Positions 45,062 to 54,487 of a DNA stretch of 64,000 nucleotides are shown piece by piece; positions within the stretch are counted from its first letter, which is position 1; the number at the start of each line of letters is the position of its first letter. Both the position numbers and the translations under genes were made by a program. Origin of the DNA: Flammeovirgaceae bacterium UBA6059 (GTDB taxonomy: Bacteria; Bacteroidota; Bacteroidia; Cytophagales; Cyclobacteriaceae); NCBI GenBank assembly GCA_002435755.1, contig DIYH01000022.1:62001-126000 (forward strand). Reading direction: 5' to 3'. The notes below the pieces were generated by a model. The model saw only the letters and a list, made by a program, of their open reading frames with translations. It was not told the origin of the DNA and searched no databases.

Positions 45062-46144
45062 TTACAGTTTCACTCTTTGGCCTGTACTGGCACTTTCTTT
45101 CGCGGCTTCTAATATCTCCACCACGAGCATATTGTTTGTGAGAGCAGAGAGGTCAAAGTCCTCTATAGACAGGTGACCTTTGATCAAGGCAGCCATATAT
45201 GCAAACGGGTCATCAAGTGGAGCTGAACGTTCTTCTAGTGAGAGTGAAACGGGTTCCTGGTCCTCGCCAAATTGATAAGTCAAGTCATTTCGGTTATGCA
45301 CCAGCACTTGGCCAGTTGCTCCATAGACTTCCATGTCTTTTCGGGAGACGGGCCAATTCCAACTTGCCTGAATGATCACCTGGGCTTTTGCATATTCTAA
45401 AATGATAGTGGCCTCATCATCCACCTTTGGGTAGATCTCAGGTTTGATCTGTTGTGTTAAGGCCATTACTGATAAAGGTCGCTCACCTTTCATCAGCCAA
45501 GTCGCAAGATTGGCTCCATAGCAGCCAAAGTCAGTCAATGCACCAGCTCCATTTAGCGAAGGGTCCGTCAACCACTCTAAGAATTCATCATTGACCCCAA
45601 TCTCTTTAGGACCAGGATGTCCGTCATGGATGACAAGCTTTCTTATATCTCCAAGCTTACCTGCATCGAGCGCATCTTGAGCCCAGAAATGTGTGGCATA
45701 CCAAGTTGTTTCATAGTTCGTCAATAGATGGATATCATGTTCCTCCGCCAACTCCTTCATTTTTATAGCATGCTCATTGCTAACAGCCAGTGGCTTCTCT
45801 ACCATCACATGAATTTTGCGTGGAGCACAGTACTCGATTACCTCCATATGTTCATAGATACTGCCAAATGCAGTAACAGCTTCAGGAGCGGTAGCGGCTA
45901 TCATTTCCTCCATCGTCGGGTACCAAAGCTTTGGATCAAGTCCATGCTGGGTGATGTATCGATCTGCCAGATCTTTGTTAGGTTCAGCGATCCCCACAAT
46001 CTCAACATCACCTCGATCAGGACGACCTAACAGCCAATGGACATGAGTATGGGTAAGACCAACCACTCCTATTTTAAGCGGCTGGGCCACAAGTTGAAAA
46101 CTGAGTGACATAAATAAGATGATTACAAAGAGGTGACATTTCAT
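45062..46144 (-). CDS. Secreted Gfo/Idh/MocA family oxidoreductase
   Basis: A 360-residue NAD(P)-dependent sugar-oxidoreductase-like protein with an N-terminal signal sequence (residues 1-20, ending LVAQP). The Rossmann fold follows with GVVGLTHTHVHWLLG, and the catalytic Glu-Lys-Pro is in VMVEKPLAVS near residue 115; the C-terminal domain covers about 135-330. An exported member implies a periplasmic site, where the cofactor is scarce, so it may carry a tightly bound NADP, as in periplasmic glucose-fructose oxidoreductase. Substrate unknown. Confidence 0.85.
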   Translation of the reverse strand: MKCHLFVIILFMSLSFQLVAQPLKIGVVGLTHTHVHWLLGRPDRGDVEIVGIAEPNKDLADRYITQHGLDPKLWYPTMEEMIAATAPEAVTAFGSIYEHMEVIEYCAPRKIHVMVEKPLAVSNEHAIKMKELAEEHDIHLLTNYETTWYATHFWAQDALDAGKLGDIRKLVIHDGHPGPKEIGVNDEFLEWLTDPSLNGAGALTDFGCYGANLATWLMKGERPLSVMALTQQIKPEIYPKVDDEATIILEYAKAQVIIQASWNWPVSRKDMEVYGATGQVLVHNRNDLTYQFGEDQEPVSLSLEERSAPLDDPFAYMAALIKGHLSIEDFDLSALTNNMLVVEILEAAKESASTGQRVKL

Positions 46145-46484
46145 GATTCAAATAAAACTGACCCGCGCCAAGATACATCGTGTCAAGGAAATTATAGATG
46201 AAGTAACAGCATATGCGTTAACATCACTCCTTAGAAACCTAATCAGCATAAAAGCCTGCTGATTAGGTTGCAGATGCCCACAATCTTGCATAGGCAAGCT
46301 CTCTGACCATGGGCACAACGGTCTGTAGCGAGGAGATCATAAAGCTATGGGCTTTGTAATAGTGAGTTGATCTAACCTCCCCTAGTTCATCAAAAGAATT
46401 CTCAAATCATTTGTCCTGCCACTGACATCAATTTGCTAACCCGGTTTATCGTCTACCGTTTCTTAGACACAACTAGCGTAAACT
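46145..46484. other. Gene-free stretch with structured segment
   Basis: No convincing reading frame. Its middle, 46236-46357, holds three successive stem-loops: a 13-bp perfect stem (AACCTAATCAGCA, arms 46236-46248 and 46257-46269), TGCCCA/TGGGCA (46275-46280 and 46310-46315) enclosing CTTGC/GCAAG, and AAAGC/GCTTT (46341-46355). None is followed by a T-run. It may hold a small RNA or a structured leader of the DUF6503 gene. Confidence 0.35.
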
Positions 46485-47264
46485 ATGAGAACACTTATTT
46501 ATCTATTGATTCTTCTTGCTCTGTCCACAGCGTGCGATCCTGAAAGACAGAAAATGATTGAGGAGGAAAAAGCCGCAAGAGCTGACACTGCTCAAACATT
46601 CATTAACAATGCCATCATTGTGCACGGTGGTAATAGGTTCACAGGGCGTACAGTAGAATTTGATTTCCGTAAGCGTCATTACTCTGTAGTCCGGACCGAC
46701 GATCAATACATCTATACCCGTACATATGATCACGACAGTCTGGGTCATGTTCAAGACACACTTGTAAACAGTACTTCCTTTACTAGATACAGAAATGGTG
46801 AACTTCAGGAGCTCAATGAAGAATGGCAAGGCAGATTAGGCAACTCAGTCAACTCTGTGCTTTATTTCACGCAGCTACCCTTCGGTCTCAACGATCCGGC
46901 CGTGATGAAGAGTTATCTTGGTGAAACAACAGTTGATGGGCAACCCTATCATAAAATTCAGATCACTTTCAAACAAGAAGGAGGTGGGGATGACTTTGAT
47001 GATATCTATGTCTACTGGATCCACAGAGATGAGTTTACCCTGGACTATCTGGGTTATGAATTCAGCGTCAACGGCGGAGGCACTAGATTCAGAAAGGCCA
47101 TTGATCGACAAGTTATCAATGGTATCGTCTTCCAAAACTATATCAACTATAAAGCAGAAGATAAAGATACTCCTATCGGAATACATGATGAGCTTTTCGA
47201 CAAAGGTGAACTTATCGAGCTATCACGAATAATCAATACGGACATCAGCGTAGTTGAAAACTAG
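46485..47264 (+). CDS. DUF6503 family lipoprotein
   Basis: A 259-residue protein with a lipoprotein signal (LLILLALSTAC, Cys17). It has a long hydrophilic beta-rich mature part with several FDFRKRHYS, YNHDSLG-like and DDIYVYWIHRDEFTLDYLGYEF segments, characteristic of DUF6503, a family confined to Bacteroidota. The fold recalls outer-membrane lipoprotein carriers such as LolA, but the sequence does not prove that. It is convergent with lgt (eight bases between stops) and follows the structured region. Confidence 0.72.
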   Translation: MRTLIYLLILLALSTACDPERQKMIEEEKAARADTAQTFINNAIIVHGGNRFTGRTVEFDFRKRHYSVVRTDDQYIYTRTYDHDSLGHVQDTLVNSTSFTRYRNGELQELNEEWQGRLGNSVNSVLYFTQLPFGLNDPAVMKSYLGETTVDGQPYHKIQITFKQEGGGDDFDDIYVYWIHRDEFTLDYLGYEFSVNGGGTRFRKAIDRQVINGIVFQNYINYKAEDKDTPIGIHDELFDKGELIELSRIINTDISVVEN

Positions 47265-47272
47265 GCTTTCTC

Positions 47273-48358
47273 TCATTGCTTCTTCGGCCCCAGTGCTCTT
47301 ACAAAAACGATCAAGCCTACGATGAAGAGAGGGATGCTCAACCATTGCCCCATATTCAACGGTATATCAGCTTCCCAGGCTTCCTGGTTCTCCTTAACAA
47401 ATTCATCAAGAAACCTAAGCGACCAGAGCATCATCATAAAGAGGCCAAAAATGAACCCATTATTGATCCTGTCCCTATGGTGATACCAGATATGTGCAAA
47501 TAGGAAAAACATGATCAGGCAGTAAAAAGATTCATAAAGTTGTGCTGGATGCCTGGCGATACCAAGGGTGTGTACCTCAGCATAGTAATGGCGTTTTAAT
47601 TGATAAAAATCTACGATGAGCGGTTTGTCCGGGTTGACATATACATGGGCATTCGCCTCTTTATAATTGATGAACGCATTTTTGACGCTAGTCTCATAGT
47701 AGTCTACTGTCTTGATCTCGTCAATGGCCAATCCACGTTTGTACTTTATGATGATTTTCATAGGTACATGACCGGGCTGCTCTGCCTCTGCCCTGCCTCC
47801 TCTCTCAAAGGTCACTTCTTCCACATTATCCCCACTACGATAGGTTAGCAAGTCCTCAACATTTTTGGAAAACACTACTCCAAAATTGCTGTCAGTAGGG
47901 ACACCCAATATTTCTGAATTCATAAAGTTACCCATACGGATACATGCTCCAGTGATGCATGTCACTATCGCAATGCGATCAAGTATCCAGAGATATTTGA
48001 TTTTTTGATCTTTGGCAAACAACCAAAGTGCGATCAACATCCCTATCGCCCCACCGTGACTTGCTAGCCCCCCTTTCCATACTTTGAATATCTCCAAAGG
48101 GTTAGACAAATAGTAGGCCGGATCATAGAAAAGGCAGTGTCCTAAACGAGCCCCTACCACTACCGCAATCACCAGGTAGAGTGTTATCTTGTCTACAGCT
48201 CTCTCATTGAGTCCTTCTTTGCGGTAGACAAAAAACATGATCTGCTGACTAATGATAAAGCCTAGCGCAAAAAAGAATCCGTACCATCTCGGTACATCAA
48301 GACCTGGGAAGATGTTTGGGTCAGGACTCCAGATCAGAAAAAAGGACAGTACAGACAT
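47273..48358 (-). CDS. lgt: Prolipoprotein diacylglyceryl transferase with large insertion
   Basis: Lgt transfers diacylglycerol from phosphatidylglycerol to the lipobox cysteine, the first step of lipoprotein maturation. The conserved GARLGHCLFYDP (near 69-80), WKGGLASHGGAIG (near 94-106), RMGNFMNSEILG (near 141-152) and RHPAQLYES (near 269-277) are all present. At 361 residues it is about 80 to 90 longer than the E. coli enzyme. The extra part sits between about residues 166 and 265, between the NFGVVF and RHPAQLYE motifs, where other Lgt proteins have a short loop. It ends convergently with the DUF6503 lipoprotein gene. Confidence 0.94.
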   Translation of the reverse strand: MSVLSFFLIWSPDPNIFPGLDVPRWYGFFFALGFIISQQIMFFVYRKEGLNERAVDKITLYLVIAVVVGARLGHCLFYDPAYYLSNPLEIFKVWKGGLASHGGAIGMLIALWLFAKDQKIKYLWILDRIAIVTCITGACIRMGNFMNSEILGVPTDSNFGVVFSKNVEDLLTYRSGDNVEEVTFERGGRAEAEQPGHVPMKIIIKYKRGLAIDEIKTVDYYETSVKNAFINYKEANAHVYVNPDKPLIVDFYQLKRHYYAEVHTLGIARHPAQLYESFYCLIMFFLFAHIWYHHRDRINNGFIFGLFMMMLWSLRFLDEFVKENQEAWEADIPLNMGQWLSIPLFIVGLIVFVRALGPKKQ

Positions 48359-48361
48359 GGA

Positions 48362-49822
48362 TCAATATTTTCTCCAAAAATAAGGTGTCAAAATCATTAA
48401 TACAGTAAATAGCTCAAGGCGGCCGATCAACATTAGAATGGCCAAAAACACTTTGCCAGCTTCAGGGATATGAGCAAAGTTGTCTACTGGTCCAACCGAG
48501 CCGATTCCAGGTCCGATGTTTCCGAGGCATGTAGCAGTAGAGCCTATAGCCGTCATAAAATCTACCCCTAGCATTGCCATCACCAACGAGCCGAGGGCGA
48601 ATATACTAATGTAGATCATGATAAAGGCCAGGATGTTGAACGTAATGTCCCGACTCACAGCCTGACCATTGAATCGTACTGGAATGATAGCTGAAGGATG
48701 CAATTGACGCTTAAGCTCAAGAAAGGAATTTTTAATAAGGATGATATGTCTGACCAACTTCACTCCACCAGCTGTGGATCCTGCGGAAGCGCCTAAAAAC
48801 ATCATGATAAAGAAAAGCACAGTGATAAAACTGGCCCATTGTGTATAGTCAGTAGTGATGTATCCTGTGGTTGTGATGACTGACACTACCTGAAACAGTG
48901 AGGTTCTGATCGTCTCCTCGACAGGCATGCCAACATCCAATAGGAGCAGCATGCCTCCAATCACCACGGTCAGTCCAAGCAGTATACCTCCATAGTACCT
49001 GAGTTCTTCATTGTTCAACACTTTTTTTAAGTCCGCTTTGAGCACGAAATAAGAAACTGTGAAGTTCGTCCCAGCCAAAAACATGAATACAATAATGACA
49101 TACTGGATAAAAGGTGAGGAGAAATGTGCAATACTATCATTCTTAGTACTAAATCCTCCGGTAGCCATCGTGGTAAGTCCATGATTGATAGCATCATAGA
49201 AACCCATGCCGCCCAACCATAACAACATGGTTTCGACAAAAGTCAGGCCTAAGTAAATGAACCAAAGGCGCTTAGCGGTCTCCTTGATTCGTGGTTGAAG
49301 CTTGTCAGGAGAGATGCCTGGTGCTTCTGCCACAAAAAGCTGCATACCGCCGATCCCAAGGATGGGCAGGATGGCAACCGCCAGTACAATGATGCCCATG
49401 CCTCCTATCCATTGGGTCAAACTGCGCCAAAACAGTATGCCTTTGTGAACTGACTCGATATCTGTAAGAATGCTAGCTCCTGTAGTGCTATAACCAGAAA
49501 CGGTCTCAAAAAAAGCATCTGCCACTGATGGGATCGCACCACTAAATAGATACGGTAGCATCCCAAACAACGACATGATCAACCATCCTCCCGTTACAAT
49601 GAGGTAGCCATCTTTTTTCTTGAGCTCTTTGGTAGCAGGATTTCTGGTAAGAAAAGAGAGCATACTACCAAAGGCAATCGTAATACCGCCAGCTAACGCA
49701 ATAGCCATGAAATCTCCCTCAGAATAGTATAGACTAAAGGGGATACAGATGAACATAAACGCCCCATTGAGCATCAACAAGAGGCCCAGGATATTGCCAA
49801 TGACTGGATAGTTAAATCTCAT
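48362..49822 (-). CDS. trkH: Potassium uptake protein TrkH
   Basis: The membrane pore of the Trk K uptake system. The start at 49822 overlaps the trkA stop (ATGA) and gives 486 residues; the frame extends ten codons upstream inside trkA. It has four pore-helix repeats with the selectivity glycines (SGYSTTGASI, MATGGFSTKND, VITTTGYITTDY, TCLGNIGPGIG), and the fold is complete. lgt follows after three bases. Gated by the RCK protein TrkA. Confidence 0.94.
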   Translation of the reverse strand: MRFNYPVIGNILGLLLMLNGAFMFICIPFSLYYSEGDFMAIALAGGITIAFGSMLSFLTRNPATKELKKKDGYLIVTGGWLIMSLFGMLPYLFSGAIPSVADAFFETVSGYSTTGASILTDIESVHKGILFWRSLTQWIGGMGIIVLAVAILPILGIGGMQLFVAEAPGISPDKLQPRIKETAKRLWFIYLGLTFVETMLLWLGGMGFYDAINHGLTTMATGGFSTKNDSIAHFSSPFIQYVIIVFMFLAGTNFTVSYFVLKADLKKVLNNEELRYYGGILLGLTVVIGGMLLLLDVGMPVEETIRTSLFQVVSVITTTGYITTDYTQWASFITVLFFIMMFLGASAGSTAGGVKLVRHIILIKNSFLELKRQLHPSAIIPVRFNGQAVSRDITFNILAFIMIYISIFALGSLVMAMLGVDFMTAIGSTATCLGNIGPGIGSVGPVDNFAHIPEAGKVFLAILMLIGRLELFTVLMILTPYFWRKY

Positions 49823-51159
49823 TTGAAGAAGCTTTCCACCTTGTGGATGCATTCAGGTCTTGATAGTACGACGACCCTATCCTTAGGTTGGAACATGAAG
49901 TTGCCACGCACGGTGTAGCCTTTGCCGTTTCTGATTATACCGCCAACAATTGCGGTTTCAGGAAATTTGATGTTTTGAAGCTCTTGATCCAGGATTTTGG
50001 ATTTCTCCTTGACCTCAAACTCAAGAATTTCAGCATTAACTCCGTGTATTGAAGTAAGGTTGAGCACCTCACCTTTGCGAATATAGCGGAAAATAAAATT
50101 AGCGGCAATGAGCTTCTTATTGATCATGGTATCCACACCTATGTTCTGTGACAGGTGGATGTAGTCCATGTTTTCTACCAATGCAATGGTCTTGTTAACT
50201 CCGTGATTCTTGGCTACAAGGGAGGAGATAATGTTCGTCTCAGAGTTGCCAGTCACAGCAATGAAGGCATCCATATCCTTAATGCCTTCTTCCGATAGGA
50301 GCTCTACATCCCTTCCATCACCATTGATGATAAGGGTATCAGGGAGCATATTGGCCATCTCAAAGCACTTCTCTTTGTCTTTTTCGATCAGCTTGATGTT
50401 GTACTTCTTGCTGAGGTTTTTAGCGGTGTTGAAGCCAATCTTACTGCCACCCAGGATCATTATATTTTTGATGGGTACACGTTTCTTACCGGTAAGGCTC
50501 AGCACATGGTCTACCCCGTCAGGTTGAGCAACGAAGTAAGCATGGTCCCCAACCTCAAATTTGTTTTCACCATGGGGTATTATCGTTTTCTGATCTCTCA
50601 AAATGGCCACCGTGGTGAAGTTATGATCAGGGTTGAGATAAGCTGTTTCCGTTAGTGTCTTGCCGTTCAGCTCACTTTCTTCTTCAACAGTAATTCCCAT
50701 TAGCGATAGCATACCCTTGTCAAATTCGAACGAATCAGTACTTGCCGATTCTTTCAGCAGGCGCTTGATCTCTCTTGCCGCCAGTGACTCAGGTGAAATG
50801 ATCTCATCTATGCCTATATCCTTAAGATCAAGTTTGTCCTTGCGGTGCAAGTATTCAGTATTAGAAATACGGGCAATCGTACGCATTGCGCCAAGATTTT
50901 TACCTATGATGCAAGTCGCGATATTCGTTTCTTCTGATTCAGTTACTGCTATTAGCAAGTCTGCTTTTGAGACTTTGGCTTCCTCCAGTACCCTGAATGA
51001 TGTAGCACTACCGCGAATGGTACCAACGTCAAGATGGTTAGCGGTGTATGCGAGGCGCTCGGCATCCAGGTCGATGATTACGATATCCTGCTCCTCGTAG
51101 GCCAACAACTTAGCAAGGTGAAAACCTACATCTCCTGCCCCAGCAATAATAATCCTCAT
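49819..51159 (-). CDS. trkA: Trk potassium uptake regulator TrkA
   Basis: A 446-residue cytoplasmic gating subunit with two tandem RCK units: TrkA-N (RIIIAGAGDVGFHLAKLLA, residues 2-20) plus TrkA-C (about 140-220), then a second TrkA-N (IKNIMILGGSKIGFNTAKNL, near 228) and TrkA-C to the end. It binds NAD(H) or ATP and opens TrkH. The four-base overlap with trkH fits equal production. A -7 box lies 27 bases upstream. The operon order is trkA, trkH, lgt. Confidence 0.94.
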   Translation of the reverse strand: MRIIIAGAGDVGFHLAKLLAYEEQDIVIIDLDAERLAYTANHLDVGTIRGSATSFRVLEEAKVSKADLLIAVTESEETNIATCIIGKNLGAMRTIARISNTEYLHRKDKLDLKDIGIDEIISPESLAAREIKRLLKESASTDSFEFDKGMLSLMGITVEEESELNGKTLTETAYLNPDHNFTTVAILRDQKTIIPHGENKFEVGDHAYFVAQPDGVDHVLSLTGKKRVPIKNIMILGGSKIGFNTAKNLSKKYNIKLIEKDKEKCFEMANMLPDTLIINGDGRDVELLSEEGIKDMDAFIAVTGNSETNIISSLVAKNHGVNKTIALVENMDYIHLSQNIGVDTMINKKLIAANFIFRYIRKGEVLNLTSIHGVNAEILEFEVKEKSKILDQELQNIKFPETAIVGGIIRNGKGYTVRGNFMFQPKDRVVVLSRPECIHKVESFFK

Positions 51160-51185
51160 GGAAATTGCAGCTAGTTATAAGCGTG

Positions 51186-51193
51186 CAAATATA
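51186..51193 (-). promoter_or_regulatory. -7 box for the trkA operon
   Basis: TATATTTG on the minus strand fully matches TAnnTTTG, 26 bases upstream of the trkA ATG. Confidence 0.5.
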
Positions 51194-51314
51194 CGAAAAC
51201 TCATACCGGTGTGTTATCAGCCCAATTATTTTTCGATGATCACCGTCTCAGCATCGTTGAGCCAACCTAAGATCATCAAATGAAGTACCTTACAAAGCAA
51301 ATCTTTAGACCTGT

Positions 51315-52220
51315 ATGTCCAGCCTGCATATACTCAATGGTACCGCTACACTTGACCTTTTTAGAAAGAGTGGTATCAAAGGTGAAGTTGTCGTTTGGAA
51401 CGAAATACTTTCTGAAGGACCCACCCTCGTGGATATAGCCAGTGAAGACTTTCGGAGCACCAGACAAACCTATACGGCACAAGCATTCATGAGTAGTGGA
51501 TATGATGATATCGTCTGGGGCATTTGGAACGTGCTCAATTCAGGTCAGCCGTTTGACGAGATCATTTGCTGGTACGAATATGATCTTTTCTGTCAGGTCA
51601 ATTTTATGGCTATGATACACTGGCTCTCAGAGAACAGGCCAGATGGTAAGCTGTCCATTGTATGCTCAGGTCTCAACGATTCCGATAGATTAGTTGGGCT
51701 TGGTGAACGTGCTCCCGATGAGTACAATTCTTTGCTTAAGCAAAAAGTAACCCTGACGAATGCTCAAAAAAAAGAAGCATCGCAGGTGTGGAAATGTTAC
51801 TGTTCCGAACAGCACGATCAACTTCTGCACATCTCACAGCGATCATCGCTACCCTACCTCCATGAGGCCTTGGCAGCACATGTTCGTCGCTTTCCATGGA
51901 CAACCGATGGCCTCAGTGAACATCAGCGCATGATTTTAAGTTGGGTCAAAGAAGGTGTTACCTCTCAGCGACAACTGGTTGGGAAGTGCCTTCGCAATAA
52001 CGGTTACTATGGCTTTGGAGACCTTCAGTATTTTAATATGATCGATACGCTTGATAGTTATATTGACTGGGAGAATGAAGCTCTGTCCGAACTCGGGATG
52101 GAGGCAATAGATGGTTCTATCAACCCAGGCGCTCTGCCAACAGCAACTACCTACGGTGGTGCATCGACTGCAAGTTTTAAGTTTGATCCCGATTTAAAAC
52201 ATCTGACACCATGTCAGTAA
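51315..52220 (+). CDS. DUF1835 domain protein
   Basis: A 301-residue cytoplasmic protein. The N-terminal domain begins LHILNGTATLDLFRKSGIKGEVVVWNEILSEGP, the DUF1835 hallmark with conserved Asn-Gly and the Glu-Gly-Pro loop, and covers about 1-125. The rest, about 150-300, is helical, with RFPWTTDGLSEHQRMIL. No activity is known for this family. It overlaps the DUF1295 gene by ten bases, so the two are co-translated; no functional link is obvious. Confidence 0.82.
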   Translation: MSSLHILNGTATLDLFRKSGIKGEVVVWNEILSEGPTLVDIASEDFRSTRQTYTAQAFMSSGYDDIVWGIWNVLNSGQPFDEIICWYEYDLFCQVNFMAMIHWLSENRPDGKLSIVCSGLNDSDRLVGLGERAPDEYNSLLKQKVTLTNAQKKEASQVWKCYCSEQHDQLLHISQRSSLPYLHEALAAHVRRFPWTTDGLSEHQRMILSWVKEGVTSQRQLVGKCLRNNGYYGFGDLQYFNMIDTLDSYIDWENEALSELGMEAIDGSINPGALPTATTYGGASTASFKFDPDLKHLTPCQ

Positions 52221-52993
52221 TAGAGGTGTTTTCCATTTCTCTCGGGGCGGGATTGATTTTCATGACTGCATGCTATCTGCTAGCACTGTACAAGGATGAC
52301 TATAGCATTGTAGATGCAGCCTGGGGTCTTGGTTTTGTAGTGATCAGTAGAGTGAGCTTCGGCATGCTTGATGATCCGACCATCTTTCATTTGATATCTA
52401 ATCTTATGGTGTTGATCTGGGGCATCAGGCTGGCAGTTTATCTATGGTCACGCAACCGCAAAGTCGGAGAAGATTATCGCTACCAATCCATGCGCATGGA
52501 TTGGGGAAAACACCACAGGTTACATGCTTTTTTCAAAGTGTTTATGCTACAAGGAATACTCATGTGGGTGATTTCATTCCCTATTATGATGATCAACACT
52601 CAAGCCTCACCAACTCCTCTGAGTCCTGTCTTGCTCTATGTAGGCTTAGTCTTGTGGCTCATTGGCATCATCTTCGAAGTAGGTGGTGACTGGCAGCTCT
52701 CGAGGTTCAAGGCTGATCTATCCAATATGGGTAAGGTGATGGACCGGGGATTATGGCGATACACTCGACACCCTAATTATTTTGGCGAAACTTTGCTGTG
52801 GTGGGGGTTTTTCCTATTCACTTTCACAAGTTTGGATGCTATATGGACTATTATCGGCCCTCTGCTGATTACAGTATTGCTATTGAAGGTCTCGGGTGTC
52901 ACACTCCTGGAAAAGAAGTTGGCTAAAAACGACAAGTACGCCGAATATCAAAGAAAAACAAGCGCATTCTTTCCACTACCGCCTAAAGAATAA
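52211..52993 (+). CDS. DUF1295 membrane protein (steroid reductase-like)
   Basis: A 260-residue membrane protein with about seven helices. The C-terminal block GLWRYTRHPNYFGETLLWWGFFLF near residues 178-201 is the NADPH-binding signature of the ICMT/steroid 5-alpha-reductase superfamily, and the N-terminal DDYSIVDAAWGLGFV is typical of DUF1295. Relatives reduce double bonds in lipids or methylate isoprenylcysteines; the substrate is unknown. It overlaps the DUF1835 gene by ten bases. Confidence 0.87.
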   Translation: MSVIEVFSISLGAGLIFMTACYLLALYKDDYSIVDAAWGLGFVVISRVSFGMLDDPTIFHLISNLMVLIWGIRLAVYLWSRNRKVGEDYRYQSMRMDWGKHHRLHAFFKVFMLQGILMWVISFPIMMINTQASPTPLSPVLLYVGLVLWLIGIIFEVGGDWQLSRFKADLSNMGKVMDRGLWRYTRHPNYFGETLLWWGFFLFTFTSLDAIWTIIGPLLITVLLLKVSGVTLLEKKLAKNDKYAEYQRKTSAFFPLPPKE

Positions 52994-53038
52994 CCAGAGT
53001 AGAAATGCCAGACAAGCATTAAATTCTTCATCAAAAAA

Positions 53039-54487
53039 ATGAAGCAAGTTATCGTAAGTATAATGTTTTTGACTTTTGCCTCCACTATAAGTGCACAGAG
53101 GGTTTCTAAAAACAAGCAATATGCAATCGACCAGGCTGAAGAGTTGAGCAACCTCACCGAAGAGCTTTCCATGCAAATCTGGCAGCATTCAGAGCTTCCG
53201 CTTACCGAAACAAAATCTTCACAACTTTTGCAATCCACATTGTCCAAGGAAGGCTTCTCGTTAGAAGTGGGAATGTCTGATATGCCCACAGCTTTTGTCG
53301 CTACTTATGGCTCGGGCAAGCCTGTCATTGGGATACTCGCAGAGTTTGATGCTCTACCGGGAATAGGCAATGAAGCTGTACCCAAAAAATTGCCCAGAGA
53401 AGATGGCACTACATCGGGCCATGGTTGTGGCCATAATCTTTTTGGACCTGGTTCCACAATAGCGGCTGTTGCCTTAAAACGAACGATGGAGGCCAAAGGC
53501 ATCAAGGGTACACTAAAGCTTTTTGGAACACCCGCAGAAGAGATCGGTGTAGGTAAAGTGTACATGGCCCGTGACGGCTACTTTGATGACCTTGATGCCG
53601 TAATCGAATGGCATGCCAGTACCAAAACGGAAGTACGCAATGTTTCCAGCATCGCCATCAACAATTTCGAAGTTGAATTTTTCGGACAATCTGCTCATGC
53701 AGCCGGCGATCCCTGGAATGGCCGCAGTGCCCTTGATGCATTGGAGATGATGAACTTTGGGGTGAACCTGATGCGTGAACATGTCGAACCGACCAGCCGT
53801 ATCCACTACGTGATAAAAAGCGGTGGGGAAGCACCTAATGTAGTACCCGATTATGCCAAGGTGTGGTACTTCGTGAGGGACAAGGATCGTCCTACTGTAG
53901 AAAAGAACTATGATCGCATTCTCAACATAGCGGCAGGTGCAGCGCAAGCTACCGGTACCACACACAAAGTCACACTGATCTCAGGAGTCTACGAGTACTT
54001 ACTTAACAGGCCTATGCAAGTAGTCATGTACAATAACCTGAAGCTGGTCGGTGGTCCTGAGTACACTCCAGAAGAGCAGTCCTGGGGCAAGAAGCTTCAG
54101 GCAAGCGCTGACAAGCCCACGGTTGGTTTTGATGGCAGCATTGTACCCCTGGCAGATGATTACCTGCAAAGCATGGGTGGCCCTTCAACAGATGCCGCAG
54201 ATGTAAGTCATATTGTGCCAACAGCAGGGTTACGCGTAACAACCGCCCCCCTTGATGTACCGTGGCACAGCTGGGCAACAGTGGCCAGTCATGGCACATA
54301 TGCTGGTGTCAAAGGTGCCATTGTCGCGTCAAAAGTACTGGCGTCTACAGGCCTGGATTTATTCACGGACCCTCAAATATTAGAAGATGCCAAAGTCGAG
54401 TTTAAGCGTATGAAGAACGGGAGAGTCTACAAAACTCCTCTGACCATGGACCAGAAACCTCCTGTACCCGGATTGGATAATGACTAG
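53039..54487 (+). CDS. Secreted M20 family amidohydrolase (AbgB-like)
   Basis: A 482-residue metalloenzyme with a signal peptide (residues 1-19, ending TISAQ). The di-zinc core is visible in AEFDALPGIG and SGHGCGHNLFGPG (near 110-145), the GTPAEEIGVGK (near 162) and EWHASTKT blocks, and the dimerisation lid GQSAHAAGDPWNGRSALDA near 220. The layout resembles AbgB, which cleaves p-aminobenzoyl-glutamate, but the enzyme is exported here and its substrate unproven. The last four bases (CTAG) are shared with the stop of the convergent amino-acid symporter. Confidence 0.87.
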   Translation: MKQVIVSIMFLTFASTISAQRVSKNKQYAIDQAEELSNLTEELSMQIWQHSELPLTETKSSQLLQSTLSKEGFSLEVGMSDMPTAFVATYGSGKPVIGILAEFDALPGIGNEAVPKKLPREDGTTSGHGCGHNLFGPGSTIAAVALKRTMEAKGIKGTLKLFGTPAEEIGVGKVYMARDGYFDDLDAVIEWHASTKTEVRNVSSIAINNFEVEFFGQSAHAAGDPWNGRSALDALEMMNFGVNLMREHVEPTSRIHYVIKSGGEAPNVVPDYAKVWYFVRDKDRPTVEKNYDRILNIAAGAAQATGTTHKVTLISGVYEYLLNRPMQVVMYNNLKLVGGPEYTPEEQSWGKKLQASADKPTVGFDGSIVPLADDYLQSMGGPSTDAADVSHIVPTAGLRVTTAPLDVPWHSWATVASHGTYAGVKGAIVASKVLASTGLDLFTDPQILEDAKVEFKRMKNGRVYKTPLTMDQKPPVPGLDND

